Source: CAZTUH01 sp964620485
GTDB taxonomy: Bacteria > Pseudomonadota > Gammaproteobacteria > Burkholderiales > Burkholderiaceae_B
DNA length: 64,000 nucleotides
Reading direction: 5' to 3'
NCBI GenBank assembly: GCA_964620485.1
Contig: CAZUGU010000008.1
Span: 62,001 to 126,000, forward strand
Made by a program: the position numbers and the translations under genes. Below the pieces are notes generated by a model. The model was not told the DNA's origin. It searched no databases and saw only the letters and a program-made list of their open reading frames with translations. Shown here piece by piece: positions 26,380-36,458 of the stretch. Numbering within the stretch: position 1 is the stretch's first letter; every line of letters starts with the position of its first letter.

Positions 26380-27879
26380 ATGGAATGTACAGTACAAACT
26401 ACTACATCTATACATCAAATAGAAACATCGGCTATAGCTGTTGGTATTTACGAAGATAATATTCTTAGTCCTATGGCTAAAATACTTAATCGTATTAGTA
26501 AAAACTATATTTATAGAATCGTTGAATCAGAGTTCTCTGCAGAAATTGGTAAAATATTGGTTTTACGTAATATCCAAGATATTATGGCTGAACGTATTGT
26601 ATTAGTTGGATTAGGTAAACGAAAAGAGTATTCTTCTCATAAATATGCTAGTGCAGAACGTTCTTTTGCCCAATTTTGTATTGATTCTGGATTATTGGAG
26701 GGAACATCGACGATTCTTTCAAATAAAATTACCAATGATAGTATCCTAACTAGAGCTTGTATTGGTGTAATATCTATTGGACAGGTTACTTATGTTTATA
26801 ATGAAACTTTTGGAAAGAATTATAATTCCAATATTAATTCTAAATCATCTTTGAGTATCACTCAAATTGTTGAAGATTCAGATATAATTGAAGCCCGAAA
26901 TGGTATTCGAAATGGAAATGCAATTGTTAATGGAATGAAACTAGCACGTAAATTAGGAGATTTACCAGGAAATATTTGTACACCAACCTATTTAGGTCAA
27001 ATAGCTCATAAATTATCTGATGAATTTAAATCCATTAAGGTACAAGTCTTAGATGCTAAAGAAATTAGAGAAATTGGTATGAATTCTTTCTTATCAGTTG
27101 CGAATGGTTCAGATGAACCACCAAAACTTATTGTATTGCATTATTCAAATACATCTCCAAAAAATTCTAAACCGATAGTATTAATCGGAAAAGGTATAAC
27201 ATTTGATTCTGGCGGTATATCACTGAAACCTTCAGCAAATATGGATGAAATGAAATATGACATGTGTGGTGCAGCAAGCGTTTTAGGAACTTTTCGTTCA
27301 TTAGCTGAACTCGAATTAAAACAAAATATTATTGGAATTATTCCTACTTGTGAGAACTTATTAAATGGAAAATCCAATAAACCAGGAGATGTAATCACCA
27401 GTATGTCTGGTCAAACCATAGAAATTTTAAATACAGATGCAGAAGGTCGTTTACTTTTATGTGATGCACTAACCTATGCTAAGGATTTCAATCCTGAAAT
27501 TGTTATCGATATTGCTACACTTACTGGTGCCTGTGTAGTAGCTTTAGGTGATATTAATAGCGGATTGTTTTCTACAGATGATGAATTAACTGAATTACTA
27601 ATTCAAACAGGCAAAAAAATTCTTGATCCTGTTTGGCGCTTGCCATTAGAAATGGCATATAAAAAGCAGTTAAAATCCAGATTTGCTGATATTGCTAATA
27701 TCAGCAAATCTCCAGAAGGAGCAATTACGGCAGCATGTTTTCTGTCACATTTTGCTAATTCCTATCGATGGGCGCATTTAGATATTGCAGGGACTGCTTG
27801 GAAAAGAGGAGAGCAAAAAGGGGCAACAGGAAGACCTATTCCTCTATTAGTTCAGTTTTTACTGAGCCAGTCTTCATAA
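26380..27879 (+). CDS. pepA: Leucyl (cytosol) aminopeptidase
   Basis: Encodes 499 residues of the M17 family. The first metal motif is GKGITFDSGGISLKP and the signature is NTDAEGRLLLCDAL; both are intact. It cleaves N-terminal leucine and other residues as a hexamer using two metal ions. An oddity is the motif after FADIANI: relatives have GGRP or similar, here it is SKSP, and this spot coincides with the right arm of a perfect 15-bp hairpin (27679-27711). holC starts 20 bases after the stop. Confidence 0.95.
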   Translation: MECTVQTTTSIHQIETSAIAVGIYEDNILSPMAKILNRISKNYIYRIVESEFSAEIGKILVLRNIQDIMAERIVLVGLGKRKEYSSHKYASAERSFAQFCIDSGLLEGTSTILSNKITNDSILTRACIGVISIGQVTYVYNETFGKNYNSNINSKSSLSITQIVEDSDIIEARNGIRNGNAIVNGMKLARKLGDLPGNICTPTYLGQIAHKLSDEFKSIKVQVLDAKEIREIGMNSFLSVANGSDEPPKLIVLHYSNTSPKNSKPIVLIGKGITFDSGGISLKPSANMDEMKYDMCGAASVLGTFRSLAELELKQNIIGIIPTCENLLNGKSNKPGDVITSMSGQTIEILNTDAEGRLLLCDALTYAKDFNPEIVIDIATLTGACVVALGDINSGLFSTDDELTELLIQTGKKILDPVWRLPLEMAYKKQLKSRFADIANISKSPEGAITAACFLSHFANSYRWAHLDIAGTAWKRGEQKGATGRPIPLLVQFLLSQSS

Positions 27880-27899
27880 TTTTTTTAGAATAATTCAAG

Positions 27900-28340
27900 A
27901 TGCGTATTGATTTTATTTTTGATAAATCTGATAAGCTATTTATAGCTTATCAGATAACATCTGTTTTATATTTAACTGGACAAAGATTAATAATTTTTTG
28001 TAATAACAAAGTTCGTATGCAAATGTTTAATAGTATGCTTTGGTCTTTTAATGAAAGTTCCTTTATTCCACATGTATACATTCAAGATCCTTTGGCACTT
28101 TATACGCCTATTGTTTTAGTAGAGAATGATTTAGAAAAAATTAATCAAACTTTACAAAAATCATTTGTATGGTTAATAAATTTATCTGATGAAAATCTGC
28201 CTAATTTTAACAATTTCGAACGAGTATTTGAAATTGTTTCAAATAATATTAAAGATAGGATTTCTGCTAGGAAAAGATGGAGAAATTATCAAGTTAATGG
28301 TTATGATCTTAGATTTTATGCATTAACTTCTATTTCTTAA
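27900..28340 (+). CDS. holC: DNA polymerase III chi subunit
   Basis: A 146-residue HolC-like protein: MRIDFIF start, then a helix (AYQITSVLYLTGQRLIIFCNN), SMLWSFNESSFIPHVY and IVLVENDLEKI, with a terminal RKRWRNYQVNGYDLRFY resembling the family R-x-R-x-x-Y-x-x-x-G motif. Chi links the clamp loader to SSB. The usual partner valS downstream is replaced by a YccA-like gene, a break in synteny. A perfect 13-bp hairpin lies in the first 55 bases of the gene (27926-27955). Confidence 0.85.
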   Translation: MRIDFIFDKSDKLFIAYQITSVLYLTGQRLIIFCNNKVRMQMFNSMLWSFNESSFIPHVYIQDPLALYTPIVLVENDLEKINQTLQKSFVWLINLSDENLPNFNNFERVFEIVSNNIKDRISARKRWRNYQVNGYDLRFYALTSIS

Positions 28341-28463
28341 TATAGATTATTTAAATTAAAATATGTTAGACTATTCAATATAATATTTTTAATCTTCTTG
28401 AAGTAGAAAAATTATCAAAACATGTTATATAATTCGTACTACTACTTTAATTAGGAGCTACCA

Positions 28464-29174
28464 GTGAACGATTACCGTCCATCTTCTTTCAATCAAGAAA
28501 AACTTTTTCAAAATGCACCAGGCGAAATTATACGCAATAAGGTATTGTTTAATACTTATATGCTCTTAGCTATATCTCTTATTCCAACTGTATTGGGTGC
28601 TTTATTTGGAATGTCTTCTGGAATAAACATGACGCTTTTGTCAAATCCAGGATTATCAGCTATTTTTTTTCTTACTGGCACATTTAGTCTCATGTTTGGT
28701 ATCGAAAAAAATAAAAATAATAGTTTTGGAGTTTTATTATTATTAATTTTTACTTTCTTTATGGGAATTATGTTATCTCGTTTATTAGGACTGATAATTG
28801 GACTGAAGGATGGTCAAAAACTTATAATGATGGCTTTTGGTGGAACAGCAACTATTTTTGGAACAATGGCCATATTATCTAGTAGTATTAAGAGGGAATT
28901 ATCGACCATTCAAAAATGGTTTTTTATTGGTTCGATTGTGATCTTAATGGTATCAATTGCTAATTTATTTCTTCAAATGACTGCATTGATGCTAACGGTT
29001 TCAACTCTTGCTGTTGTTATTTTCTCTGCATTTATGTTATTTGATTTACAACGTATTATAAATGGTGGTGAAACCAACTATATTTCGGCAACTCTTGCAA
29101 TATATTTAGATATTTATAATGTTTTTACAAATCTATTGGTATTATTAGGCGTATTTAACAATAATAAAGACTAA
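28464..29174 (+). CDS. Bax inhibitor-1/YccA family membrane protein
   Basis: A 236-residue protein with about seven hydrophobic segments from residue 28 onward. The family features are the N-terminal NKVLFNTYMLLA helix, FGGTATIFGTMA, and the C-terminal FDLQRIINGGETNYISATLAIYLD with charged residues used in the calcium/proton-sensing site of BI-1 relatives. In E. coli YccA modulates FtsH; the role here is inferred only. The start is GTG at 28464 with TTAGGAG seven bases upstream. It converges on recO. Confidence 0.9.
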   Translation: MNDYRPSSFNQEKLFQNAPGEIIRNKVLFNTYMLLAISLIPTVLGALFGMSSGINMTLLSNPGLSAIFFLTGTFSLMFGIEKNKNNSFGVLLLLIFTFFMGIMLSRLLGLIIGLKDGQKLIMMAFGGTATIFGTMAILSSSIKRELSTIQKWFFIGSIVILMVSIANLFLQMTALMLTVSTLAVVIFSAFMLFDLQRIINGGETNYISATLAIYLDIYNVFTNLLVLLGVFNNNKD

Positions 29175-29232
29175 TCAAGATATGAAGAAATGAAGATGAT
29201 TTTTGAAATTTTTTAATCCTGAATCAGGATCT

Positions 29233-29844
29233 TTATACTAATTCTGCATTTATAATAATTTTTTTAAGATCTTTAGATACTTGATTTGTTAGTAATTTTT
29301 GACCGGAAAGACTCTGTTCCAGACGTTTTTTTAACTTGAAATTTAGAATTTTACTTGAAAAATTAGAAATATCTGAATTTCTTTCATCTAATCCATATCC
29401 AATTTCTTTCAAAAAAATCCATTCAAATTTAAGAATTATATTTGATATTTTTTTGCTAGAGCATAAATTTTTCAATGCTATTGAATATTCTTTAAACAAA
29501 ATAGAATGTGGATCTTCTTGTGGTAATAAATTAAGTAAAAGATCATTCATATACCATGCAGCCATTAAAGAATGGCGTGGTAAAATTAAGATATCATCAA
29601 ACTCTGCCTTAACTAGTGTTTTCATATCACTTACTCCAGTCCAAGATAATATCAATGGTTGGAATTTGGATAAAATTGGTCTCAGTTTGGAATATGGCTG
29701 TTTGGCACCTTTAGCAATAACTGTAGTGCGGCCATATTCACTTGAAAAAATTCTAGCAATAAGAGAGGTTTCACTCCATGGAAATGTGTGTAATACATAG
29801 GCTTTACAGTCATCATATCGTTTTGTATTTTTACTTTTCTTCAT
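29233..29844 (-). CDS. recO: DNA repair protein RecO
   Basis: A 203-residue RecO, somewhat short of the usual 230-260. The N-terminal OB-fold is clear (AYVLHTFPWSETSLIARIFSSEYGRTTVIAKGAKQP) and a helical domain follows with LLLNLLPQEDPH. The C-terminus looks trimmed and zinc cysteines are absent, as in many gammaproteobacterial and betaproteobacterial members. RecO with RecR helps RecA load on single strands. It is last in the lepA-lepB-rnc-era-recO run; pdxJ and acpS, which usually follow, are not here. Confidence 0.9.
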   Translation of the reverse strand: MKKSKNTKRYDDCKAYVLHTFPWSETSLIARIFSSEYGRTTVIAKGAKQPYSKLRPILSKFQPLILSWTGVSDMKTLVKAEFDDILILPRHSLMAAWYMNDLLLNLLPQEDPHSILFKEYSIALKNLCSSKKISNIILKFEWIFLKEIGYGLDERNSDISNFSSKILNFKLKKRLEQSLSGQKLLTNQVSKDLKKIIINAELV

Positions 29845-29883
29845 AAAATGATTTGTTTAATTAAATGAAATACTGTTTATACT

Positions 29884-30732
29884 TTAATTTTTCTTATCTA
29901 ATTTGACATATATATCTAAATATGTCGATTTATTCAATAATTTAGAAATATCTTTACGAGCTTCGGTGCTAATACGTTTTATACGTTGACCCCGAATACC
30001 TAATAGAATTGGTTTATGAGTGCTGCGCTTAACTAAAATACAAACAGATATATAAATGATATGATCATATTCTTTCAATAATTCTATAAAAACCTTACAA
30101 GAATAAGGTACTTCATTATTGATAAAATATAATATTTTTTCTCTTACTAATTCACAAATTCTAAAGTTTTTTGGTTTATCAGTAATCATTGTTTTATCAA
30201 AGATATGATTACCAACTGGTAAGTAAATAGATAATTCGTTTAATAAATGGTCAATTTGATAATTTCTTAAAGCACTAATTGGTACTACTGCTGTATATGG
30301 ATATAACGACATAACTTTTTCCACAAATGGAAAAAGTTCATCTCGATTTTTCACTAAATCAATTTTATTAATAGCTAGTATAGTTTTTCTATTAACCGGT
30401 AATAGGTTTAATAAATTTGCATCTCCTTTTAACCATTTTCCAGCTTCTATGACATGAATAATTATATTAGTATCAGATAATGTTTGCATCACAGCATTAT
30501 TTATTTTCCAATTTATAGAATTGGAAAATTTATCCTGATAACCAGGCGTATCAACAAATATAAATTGCCGATCCTTATCAGTTAATATTGCATTGATACA
30601 ACATTGTGTTGTTTGAGATTTTTTTGAAACAATAGATACTTTAGATCCAACTAAAAAATTAGTAAGTGTCGATTTTCCTACATTAGGTCGTCCAACAATC
30701 GCAATAAATCCAGTTGAAAATGATTTGTTCAT
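29884..30732 (-). CDS. era: GTPase Era
   Basis: Encodes 282 residues: G1 GRPNVGKSTL at residue 14, G3 DTPGYQ, G4 NKID, then a C-terminal KH domain with LGIRGQRIKRISTEARKDI. The C-terminus is about 15 residues shorter than E. coli Era. Era binds the 3' end of 16S rRNA and is essential for 30S maturation. It lies between rnc and recO on one transcript. Two 11-bp perfect hairpins lie inside the gene (30313-30338 and 30513-30539). Confidence 0.95.
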   Translation of the reverse strand: MNKSFSTGFIAIVGRPNVGKSTLTNFLVGSKVSIVSKKSQTTQCCINAILTDKDRQFIFVDTPGYQDKFSNSINWKINNAVMQTLSDTNIIIHVIEAGKWLKGDANLLNLLPVNRKTILAINKIDLVKNRDELFPFVEKVMSLYPYTAVVPISALRNYQIDHLLNELSIYLPVGNHIFDKTMITDKPKNFRICELVREKILYFINNEVPYSCKVFIELLKEYDHIIYISVCILVKRSTHKPILLGIRGQRIKRISTEARKDISKLLNKSTYLDIYVKLDKKN

Positions 30733-30812
30733 TTCTAAAAATTTAATTAGGTAAAAGGTAATGATTTATTAGTTTTGCATTTTTATATAAATATAGTTTC
30801 TAACTGATTCAG

Positions 30813-31496
30813 TCATTTTAATATTTTCTTCTCATGTAAAATTTTCAATAAAGATTCTGCAGCTAATTGTTCAGCAGCACGACGTGTGGTACCTAGAGAA
30901 CTACTCTTAATACTTAAAGATGAAATATTGCATTCGACTTCAAATTGTTGATTATGAGCTAAACCATGGATAGCAATTATAGTGTAAATCGGTAAATTCA
31001 TTCTTAAACTTTGTAAAAGTTCTTGTAATAAAGTCTTAGAATCTTTACAGAATTTTTCTGGGCTCATTCTATTTATAAGAAATTTATATTGTTTTTCAAT
31101 GACTTTACTAACTTTGTCAAAGCCTGCATCTTGAAAAACTGCTCCAAAAATTGCTTCAACCGCATTGGCAAGAACAGACGAACGATAGAAGCCACCACTT
31201 TTAACTTCACCATCACCTAAGCGCAAATATTTTGGTAATTTTATATTTTTAGCAATCTGAACTAAAGATTGCTCTTTGACTAAATTAGCTCGTAAACGAG
31301 ATAAAACTCCTTCATCAAGGTTATTATATTTTCTATATAAAATAAAAGTAACAGCAGTGTTTAATATAGAATCCCCTAGGAATTCTAATCTTTCATTATG
31401 ATTTACACTGTAGCTACGATGTGTTAAAGATTGTATTAACAGATTGCAATTATTAAAATAATGACCAATATTATATTCAAGTTTAGACAAGGTCAT
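30813..31496 (-). CDS. rnc: Ribonuclease III
   Basis: Encodes 227 residues: the RNase III signature NERLEFLGDSIL with catalytic residues near position 40, the second acidic cluster AVEAIFGAVFQDAGF, and a C-terminal double-stranded RNA-binding domain ending TRRAAEQLAAESLL. It matures rRNA and cleaves structured RNAs. It follows lepB by 25 bases and precedes era, the conserved lepB-rnc-era order. The long hairpins in this genome could be substrates; that is speculation. Confidence 0.96.
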   Translation of the reverse strand: MTLSKLEYNIGHYFNNCNLLIQSLTHRSYSVNHNERLEFLGDSILNTAVTFILYRKYNNLDEGVLSRLRANLVKEQSLVQIAKNIKLPKYLRLGDGEVKSGGFYRSSVLANAVEAIFGAVFQDAGFDKVSKVIEKQYKFLINRMSPEKFCKDSKTLLQELLQSLRMNLPIYTIIAIHGLAHNQQFEVECNISSLSIKSSSLGTTRRAAEQLAAESLLKILHEKKILK

Positions 31497-31521
31497 AGTT
31501 TATTGTAAATAGTATTATATT

Positions 31522-32424
31522 TTAGTAAATAAAACCAATTCGATTGAGATTTCTGAAATTCATCCATATAAAAAAGGCTCTGCCAATAATATTATTATCA
31601 GATACAAAACCCCAATATCTACTATCAAAACTATTATCACGGTTATCACCTATTGTAAAATAGTGATTTAATGGTACAGTACAGTTCAATCCATCAGAGA
31701 AATATTGACAATTTTCTATCCATGGAAATGTCCATATGGGATAAATTTCAGATGTATGATCATCATCCATTAAAATGTTATGCGATACATGATCCAATTT
31801 TTCACAGTATTGTGGAATAAAAGATTTTGTATTTGATTCATAATAAATACCGTTCAGATAATTAAATATTAAATTTCCATTAATAAAAAGTTTCTTATCT
31901 TTATATAATATATTATCTCCTGGTAATCCAACAATACGTTTAATATAATTGACACTGGGTTTTATCGGATAATTAAATACAAGTATATCACCACGTTTTG
32001 GTGAGCTTATTTCCAGAATTTTATAATTTATAATAGGTAAACGTATTCCATAATTAAATTTATTGACTAAAATTAAATCCCCAGAATGTAATGTTGGTAA
32101 CATAGACCCGGATGGAATACGAAATGGTTCTATTATAAAAGATCGAAATGTAAAAACAAGTAATAAAATTGGAAAGAAATTTTTTAAATATATTAATAAC
32201 CAAAATGTTTGCTTAATAAAGCTGAAAATCAAATTATTGAATAATAGGTTATTTCCTATTTTATTTAGAAAAATCGTTTCACTACTCTTCTGAAATTTAT
32301 CTATTTCTTTTTTTAAAAATCTATCAAAATTTTTTTTGATATTAACAATAAAAAACTCAAATAAATAACTTATTCCACTAATAAAAAGTAGAATAAATAG
32401 AATTATCGTAAAATTTCTATACAT
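31522..32424 (-). CDS. lepB: Signal peptidase I
   Basis: About 300 residues: an N-terminal membrane helix (residues 5-25), a second hydrophobic segment near residue 90, then the catalytic serine in RIPSGSMLPTL, the catalytic lysine in NYIKRIVGLPGD and the GDNRDNSFDSRYWGF signature. It cleaves signal peptides on the outer face of the inner membrane. I chose the ATG at 32424; the frame is open six codons further to a TTG. Its presence means some Sec export remains. Confidence 0.95.
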   Translation of the reverse strand: MYRNFTIILFILLFISGISYLFEFFIVNIKKNFDRFLKKEIDKFQKSSETIFLNKIGNNLLFNNLIFSFIKQTFWLLIYLKNFFPILLLVFTFRSFIIEPFRIPSGSMLPTLHSGDLILVNKFNYGIRLPIINYKILEISSPKRGDILVFNYPIKPSVNYIKRIVGLPGDNILYKDKKLFINGNLIFNYLNGIYYESNTKSFIPQYCEKLDHVSHNILMDDDHTSEIYPIWTFPWIENCQYFSDGLNCTVPLNHYFTIGDNRDNSFDSRYWGFVSDNNIIGRAFFIWMNFRNLNRIGFIY

Positions 32425-32454
32425 CGCTTTTAGTTTTGGCAAAGAGTGAAGTAT

Positions 32455-34245
32455 TCAACTTTCTACTTTTAAGACAGCTGAAAATATTTCTTTTGGTATT
32501 TCTATATTTCCAATGTTTTTCATTCTTTTTTTTCCAATTTTCTGTTTCTCCAATAATTTCTTTTTTCGACTAATATCACCACCATAGCACTTAGCTAAGA
32601 CATTTTTTCGCAATGCTTTAATATTCTCACGAAAAATTATTCTGCCATTAACCATTGCTTGAATTGTAATGTCATACATTTGTCTAGGTACAAGTTGACA
32701 AATACGTGAAACTAATACTTTAGCTCGATATTGTGCATTGTTTCGATGCATAATTGTGGTCAGAGCGTCTATATAATTGTCATTAATTAGAATATCAACC
32801 TTAACTATATCTGTCGCACGGAATTCTAGAAATTCATAATCCATTGAAGCATAACCATGTGAAATAGATTTCAATTTATCAAAAAAGTCTAATATTATTT
32901 CTGATAGAGGTATTTCATAACTTAAACGAACTCTAGATTCATGATATGTCATATCAGTTTGTAACCCTCGTTTTTTATTACAAAGAACCATAATGGGACC
33001 AATATATTCCTTTGGAGAAAATAAAATGACATTAGCAATTGGTTCTCGGATTTCTTTGATAGTATTTTTCTTAGGAAAATTAGAAGGATTTTCAATTATT
33101 CTAGTTTGACCATTCCAATCTTCAATTTCATATTTCACTGATGGAAAAGTCATGATAAGGTTCATATGAAACTCACGTTCCAGGCGTTCCTGAACAACTT
33201 CCATATGCAATAATCCTAAAAATCCACATCGAAAACCGAAACCAAGTGCCTGAGATGTTTCACGTTCAAAAGTTAAAGCTGAGTCATTCAACTGTAATTT
33301 TTCTAATGATTCGTATAGTTTCTTATATTCAGAACCATCCATTAAGTATAGACTGGAAAAAACCCTGGATTTGATTTCCTTGAAACCAGGTAATGCTTTT
33401 AATGCTGGTTTTTCAAAATTTGTAATAGTATCTCCAATTTTCGCATCTGATAATTTTTTAATTCCAGCAATAATAAATCCAATCTCTCCGGCAATTAAAA
33501 ACGACCTATTTTCTATTTTTGGAGTAAATACACCTACTTTTTCACATAGATAAATTGAATTTGTTACCATAAAAAAAAGTTTACTCCCAGGCTTTAATAC
33601 ACCATTTATGACACGAACTATTATTATTACTCCAACATAGTTATCAAACCATGAATCAATAATTAAAGCCTGTAAAGGCAAATATTGACTACCCCGTGGT
33701 TCTGGAATTTGATCAACAATTGCTTCTAAAATATTAATAATACCAAATCCAGTTTTAGCACTGGCTAGAATCGTATTTTTTGTTTCAATCCCAATTACAT
33801 CTTTAATTTGATTTAAAATACTGTCTGGGTTAGATTGTGGTAAATCAACTTTATTTAAAACTGGTAAGATTTTGATGCCTAATTCAGTAGCTGTATGACA
33901 ATTCGCCACGGTTTGTGCTTCAACACCCTGTGATGAATCAATTACTAATAATGCACCTTCACAAGCAGATAAGGAACGACTAACTTCATATGAAAAATCT
34001 ACATGTCCTGGTGTGTCAACTAAATTTAATGTGTAAATTTGACCGTTTTTTGACGTATATTTCAGTGTTACTACTTGTGCTTTGATTGTAATGCCGCGCT
34101 CGCGCTCTATATCCATTGAATCTAAGACTTGTGGAGTCATTTCACGAATTTTTAAGCCATTACAATGGTAAATTAATTGATCAGAAAGAGTCGATTTTCC
34201 ATGATCAATATGAGCAATGATAGAAAAATTCCGAATAAACTGCAT
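32455..34245 (-). CDS. lepA: Elongation factor 4 (LepA)
   Basis: Encodes 596 residues, the normal length. It has G1 AHIDHGKSTLSDQLI, G3 DTPGHVDF, G4 NKVDLPQ and the LepA-specific C-terminal domain ending with KCYGGDISRKKKLLEKQKIGKKRMK-type basic sequence. It is a ribosomal GTPase that affects initiation and stalled elongation. It sits 30 bases upstream of lepB on the same strand. Confidence 0.97.
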   Translation of the reverse strand: MQFIRNFSIIAHIDHGKSTLSDQLIYHCNGLKIREMTPQVLDSMDIERERGITIKAQVVTLKYTSKNGQIYTLNLVDTPGHVDFSYEVSRSLSACEGALLVIDSSQGVEAQTVANCHTATELGIKILPVLNKVDLPQSNPDSILNQIKDVIGIETKNTILASAKTGFGIINILEAIVDQIPEPRGSQYLPLQALIIDSWFDNYVGVIIIVRVINGVLKPGSKLFFMVTNSIYLCEKVGVFTPKIENRSFLIAGEIGFIIAGIKKLSDAKIGDTITNFEKPALKALPGFKEIKSRVFSSLYLMDGSEYKKLYESLEKLQLNDSALTFERETSQALGFGFRCGFLGLLHMEVVQERLEREFHMNLIMTFPSVKYEIEDWNGQTRIIENPSNFPKKNTIKEIREPIANVILFSPKEYIGPIMVLCNKKRGLQTDMTYHESRVRLSYEIPLSEIILDFFDKLKSISHGYASMDYEFLEFRATDIVKVDILINDNYIDALTTIMHRNNAQYRAKVLVSRICQLVPRQMYDITIQAMVNGRIIFRENIKALRKNVLAKCYGGDISRKKKLLEKQKIGKKRMKNIGNIEIPKEIFSAVLKVES

Positions 34246-34330
34246 AAGTAACCAAGATTAATATTAACTAAAATTTAGTGAAAGTATAGAATTAGTGAAA
34301 ACATAGAATTAGTTATTGTCTCTAATTTTT

Positions 34331-35824
34331 TTATTTAGATAGGTATATTGGTATCCATTGTGTATGATCTCCTCGTTGCACCAACAGTATTACTGATTTT
34401 TCTTTATCTAATTTAGAAATTATTTCTTCAAATTCTTGAGAATTTGAAATATCAATATTATTGATAGCTAAAATAATATCTCCTGGGCGTATTCCAGATT
34501 TTGCAGATATGCCATCAACATTTCGAACTTGAACACCTCCCTTTATTCGCATTTTTGATTGCATTTCAACAGGTATATCAATTAGACTCAACCCAAATAT
34601 ATTATTATTTAATTCAGATTTTTTAAGATTATCCTGTTTATTATTATTATAAATTGGCTTTTCAGTATTGATTTCGTCAACCATAATTGATATGGTTAGT
34701 GTTTTTCCCCGACGCCAAATTTCTAGATTTGATACTAGACCAGGTGATGTTTGTCCTACTATTCTTGGTAAATCCGACCAACGTTTAATAAATTCTTCAT
34801 TAAATTTTAAAATGACATCTCCCCCTTGGATACCAGCTCGTTCTGCAGGGCTATCGCGTTCTACGCGATTAACTAATGCACCTTCATTTCTAGTTAATCC
34901 TAAGTTTTTTGCTATTTCTTTATTAACTTCACTAATTTGTATACCAATTCGGCCTCTTGTAACTTTACCATTCAATTTTAATTGTGATGCTACTCTCATT
35001 GCTTCATCAATTGGAATAGCAAGCGAGATACCCATAAATCCACCGCTGCGTGAAATAATTTGTGAATTAACACCAATAACTTCACCATTTAGATTAAGTA
35101 ATGGTCCACCAGAGTTTCCTGGATTAACTGCAACATCTGTTTGAATAAAAGGTAAATATTCACCAGTATCACGTCCAATTGCACTAATAATACCTGAAGT
35201 AACAGTTGAATCTAATCCAAATGGTGAACCTATTGCTAATACCCATTGACCTTTCCTAAGTGATTTAAGATCACCAATAACAAGTGGTATCATGCCATTT
35301 GTTTCTATTTTTAATAAGGCAACATCCGTACGTTCATCAGTACCAACAATCTTAGCCTTAAATTCACGACCATCAGTTAAAGTAACCAAAATATCTGTTG
35401 CTTCATCAACAACATGATTATTAGTTAAAATATATCCATCATCAGAAATAAAAAAACCAGAACCTAATCCTTTTGGGACTGATTTTTCTTCAGATTGATT
35501 AGGTTGTTGCCTTTGTTGTGGAAAACCTGGTGGATGTATATCAGGTCCAAAAAACCAACGAAATAGTTCATATGGATCATGATTTCCTAAGTTTAAACTA
35601 TCATCACGTATAGTTGCCATTGTACGGATATTTACAACCGAGGGATCAGCTTGTGCGATAATATTTGTAAAATCTGGTAAATTACTAGTAATTTTATGAT
35701 TTGTCTTTTCTATTTCTGCATGTAAAACAGTTATATAAGATATAATCAATAAAATAATCGTTGTAAATAATAGTGTTTTTATAGTTTTTCTATCGTGCAC
35801 GGTTATTTCTACCGTATTCTTCAT
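34331..35824 (-). CDS. Periplasmic serine protease, DegP/MucD type
   Basis: Encodes 497 residues: an N-terminal membrane/signal segment (TLLFTTIILLIISYITVLHA, residues 17-36), a trypsin-like domain with the triad His (NNHVVDEA), Asp (ERTDVALLK) and Ser (NPGNSGGPLL), and two PDZ domains. In relatives it is mucD/degP downstream of rpoE-rseAB. It degrades misfolded envelope proteins. Here the upstream sigma-E genes are missing, so its stress control is unclear. It leads into lepA with an 85-base gap. Confidence 0.93.
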   Translation of the reverse strand: MKNTVEITVHDRKTIKTLLFTTIILLIISYITVLHAEIEKTNHKITSNLPDFTNIIAQADPSVVNIRTMATIRDDSLNLGNHDPYELFRWFFGPDIHPPGFPQQRQQPNQSEEKSVPKGLGSGFFISDDGYILTNNHVVDEATDILVTLTDGREFKAKIVGTDERTDVALLKIETNGMIPLVIGDLKSLRKGQWVLAIGSPFGLDSTVTSGIISAIGRDTGEYLPFIQTDVAVNPGNSGGPLLNLNGEVIGVNSQIISRSGGFMGISLAIPIDEAMRVASQLKLNGKVTRGRIGIQISEVNKEIAKNLGLTRNEGALVNRVERDSPAERAGIQGGDVILKFNEEFIKRWSDLPRIVGQTSPGLVSNLEIWRRGKTLTISIMVDEINTEKPIYNNNKQDNLKKSELNNNIFGLSLIDIPVEMQSKMRIKGGVQVRNVDGISAKSGIRPGDIILAINNIDISNSQEFEEIISKLDKEKSVILLVQRGDHTQWIPIYLSK

Positions 35825-36458
35825 TTTAAGTACTCCTACGGAATATCTTGTTATTTTATAAACAGGGCATTATAAGATTTTATATTGTTATAAAAGTAAT
35901 ACGATATTAGTTTAAAATTCATAATATTTAAAATTAGAATTAAATGTAGTCAATTATTTCTATTTAGATATTTTATATGAAAGACTTACTCATCATGGAT
36001 AAATTAAGTATTTATGTGAATGTGATTTAGTAAATATTCTATATAGAAAAAATATATAGGAAAAATTTTTTTAACTTGTTTAATTTTATATCCTTTAATA
36101 ATTTAAAATATCTAAAATTAAATACAAAAAATGATTCATGAAAATTTTATTAAACAAAGTTTTATATCTAATAAAATATGATTAGATCATATTAATCAAA
36201 AATTAATCTAAATTTTAATATTTTTTATTTAATTTAGATTTGAAAGTAAATGATTCAGAATGAATCACTATTAATAACTTTCAGAAAAACATAGAAAATA
36301 TAGAACTGTAATCAATTCTATTTAATTTTATTAAAAAAGAAAAATATTCAAGATTCAGTTCAGATATAAATGAATAAGAAATAAATAAAATTAATTTAAT
36401 CCTAATTAACTTGATTTAATAAAATCGAGTTTTCTATATTCGAACTTAATTGCATTCA
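35825..36458. other. Gap between fabF and the DegP-type gene
   Basis: About 630 AT-rich bases with no supported reading frame. In Bordetella-like genomes rpoE, rseA and rseB occupy this position. I found no RpoE motif on the minus strand. A weak AT-only inverted repeat (36212-36247, 10-bp arms) is present. Confidence 0.55.
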
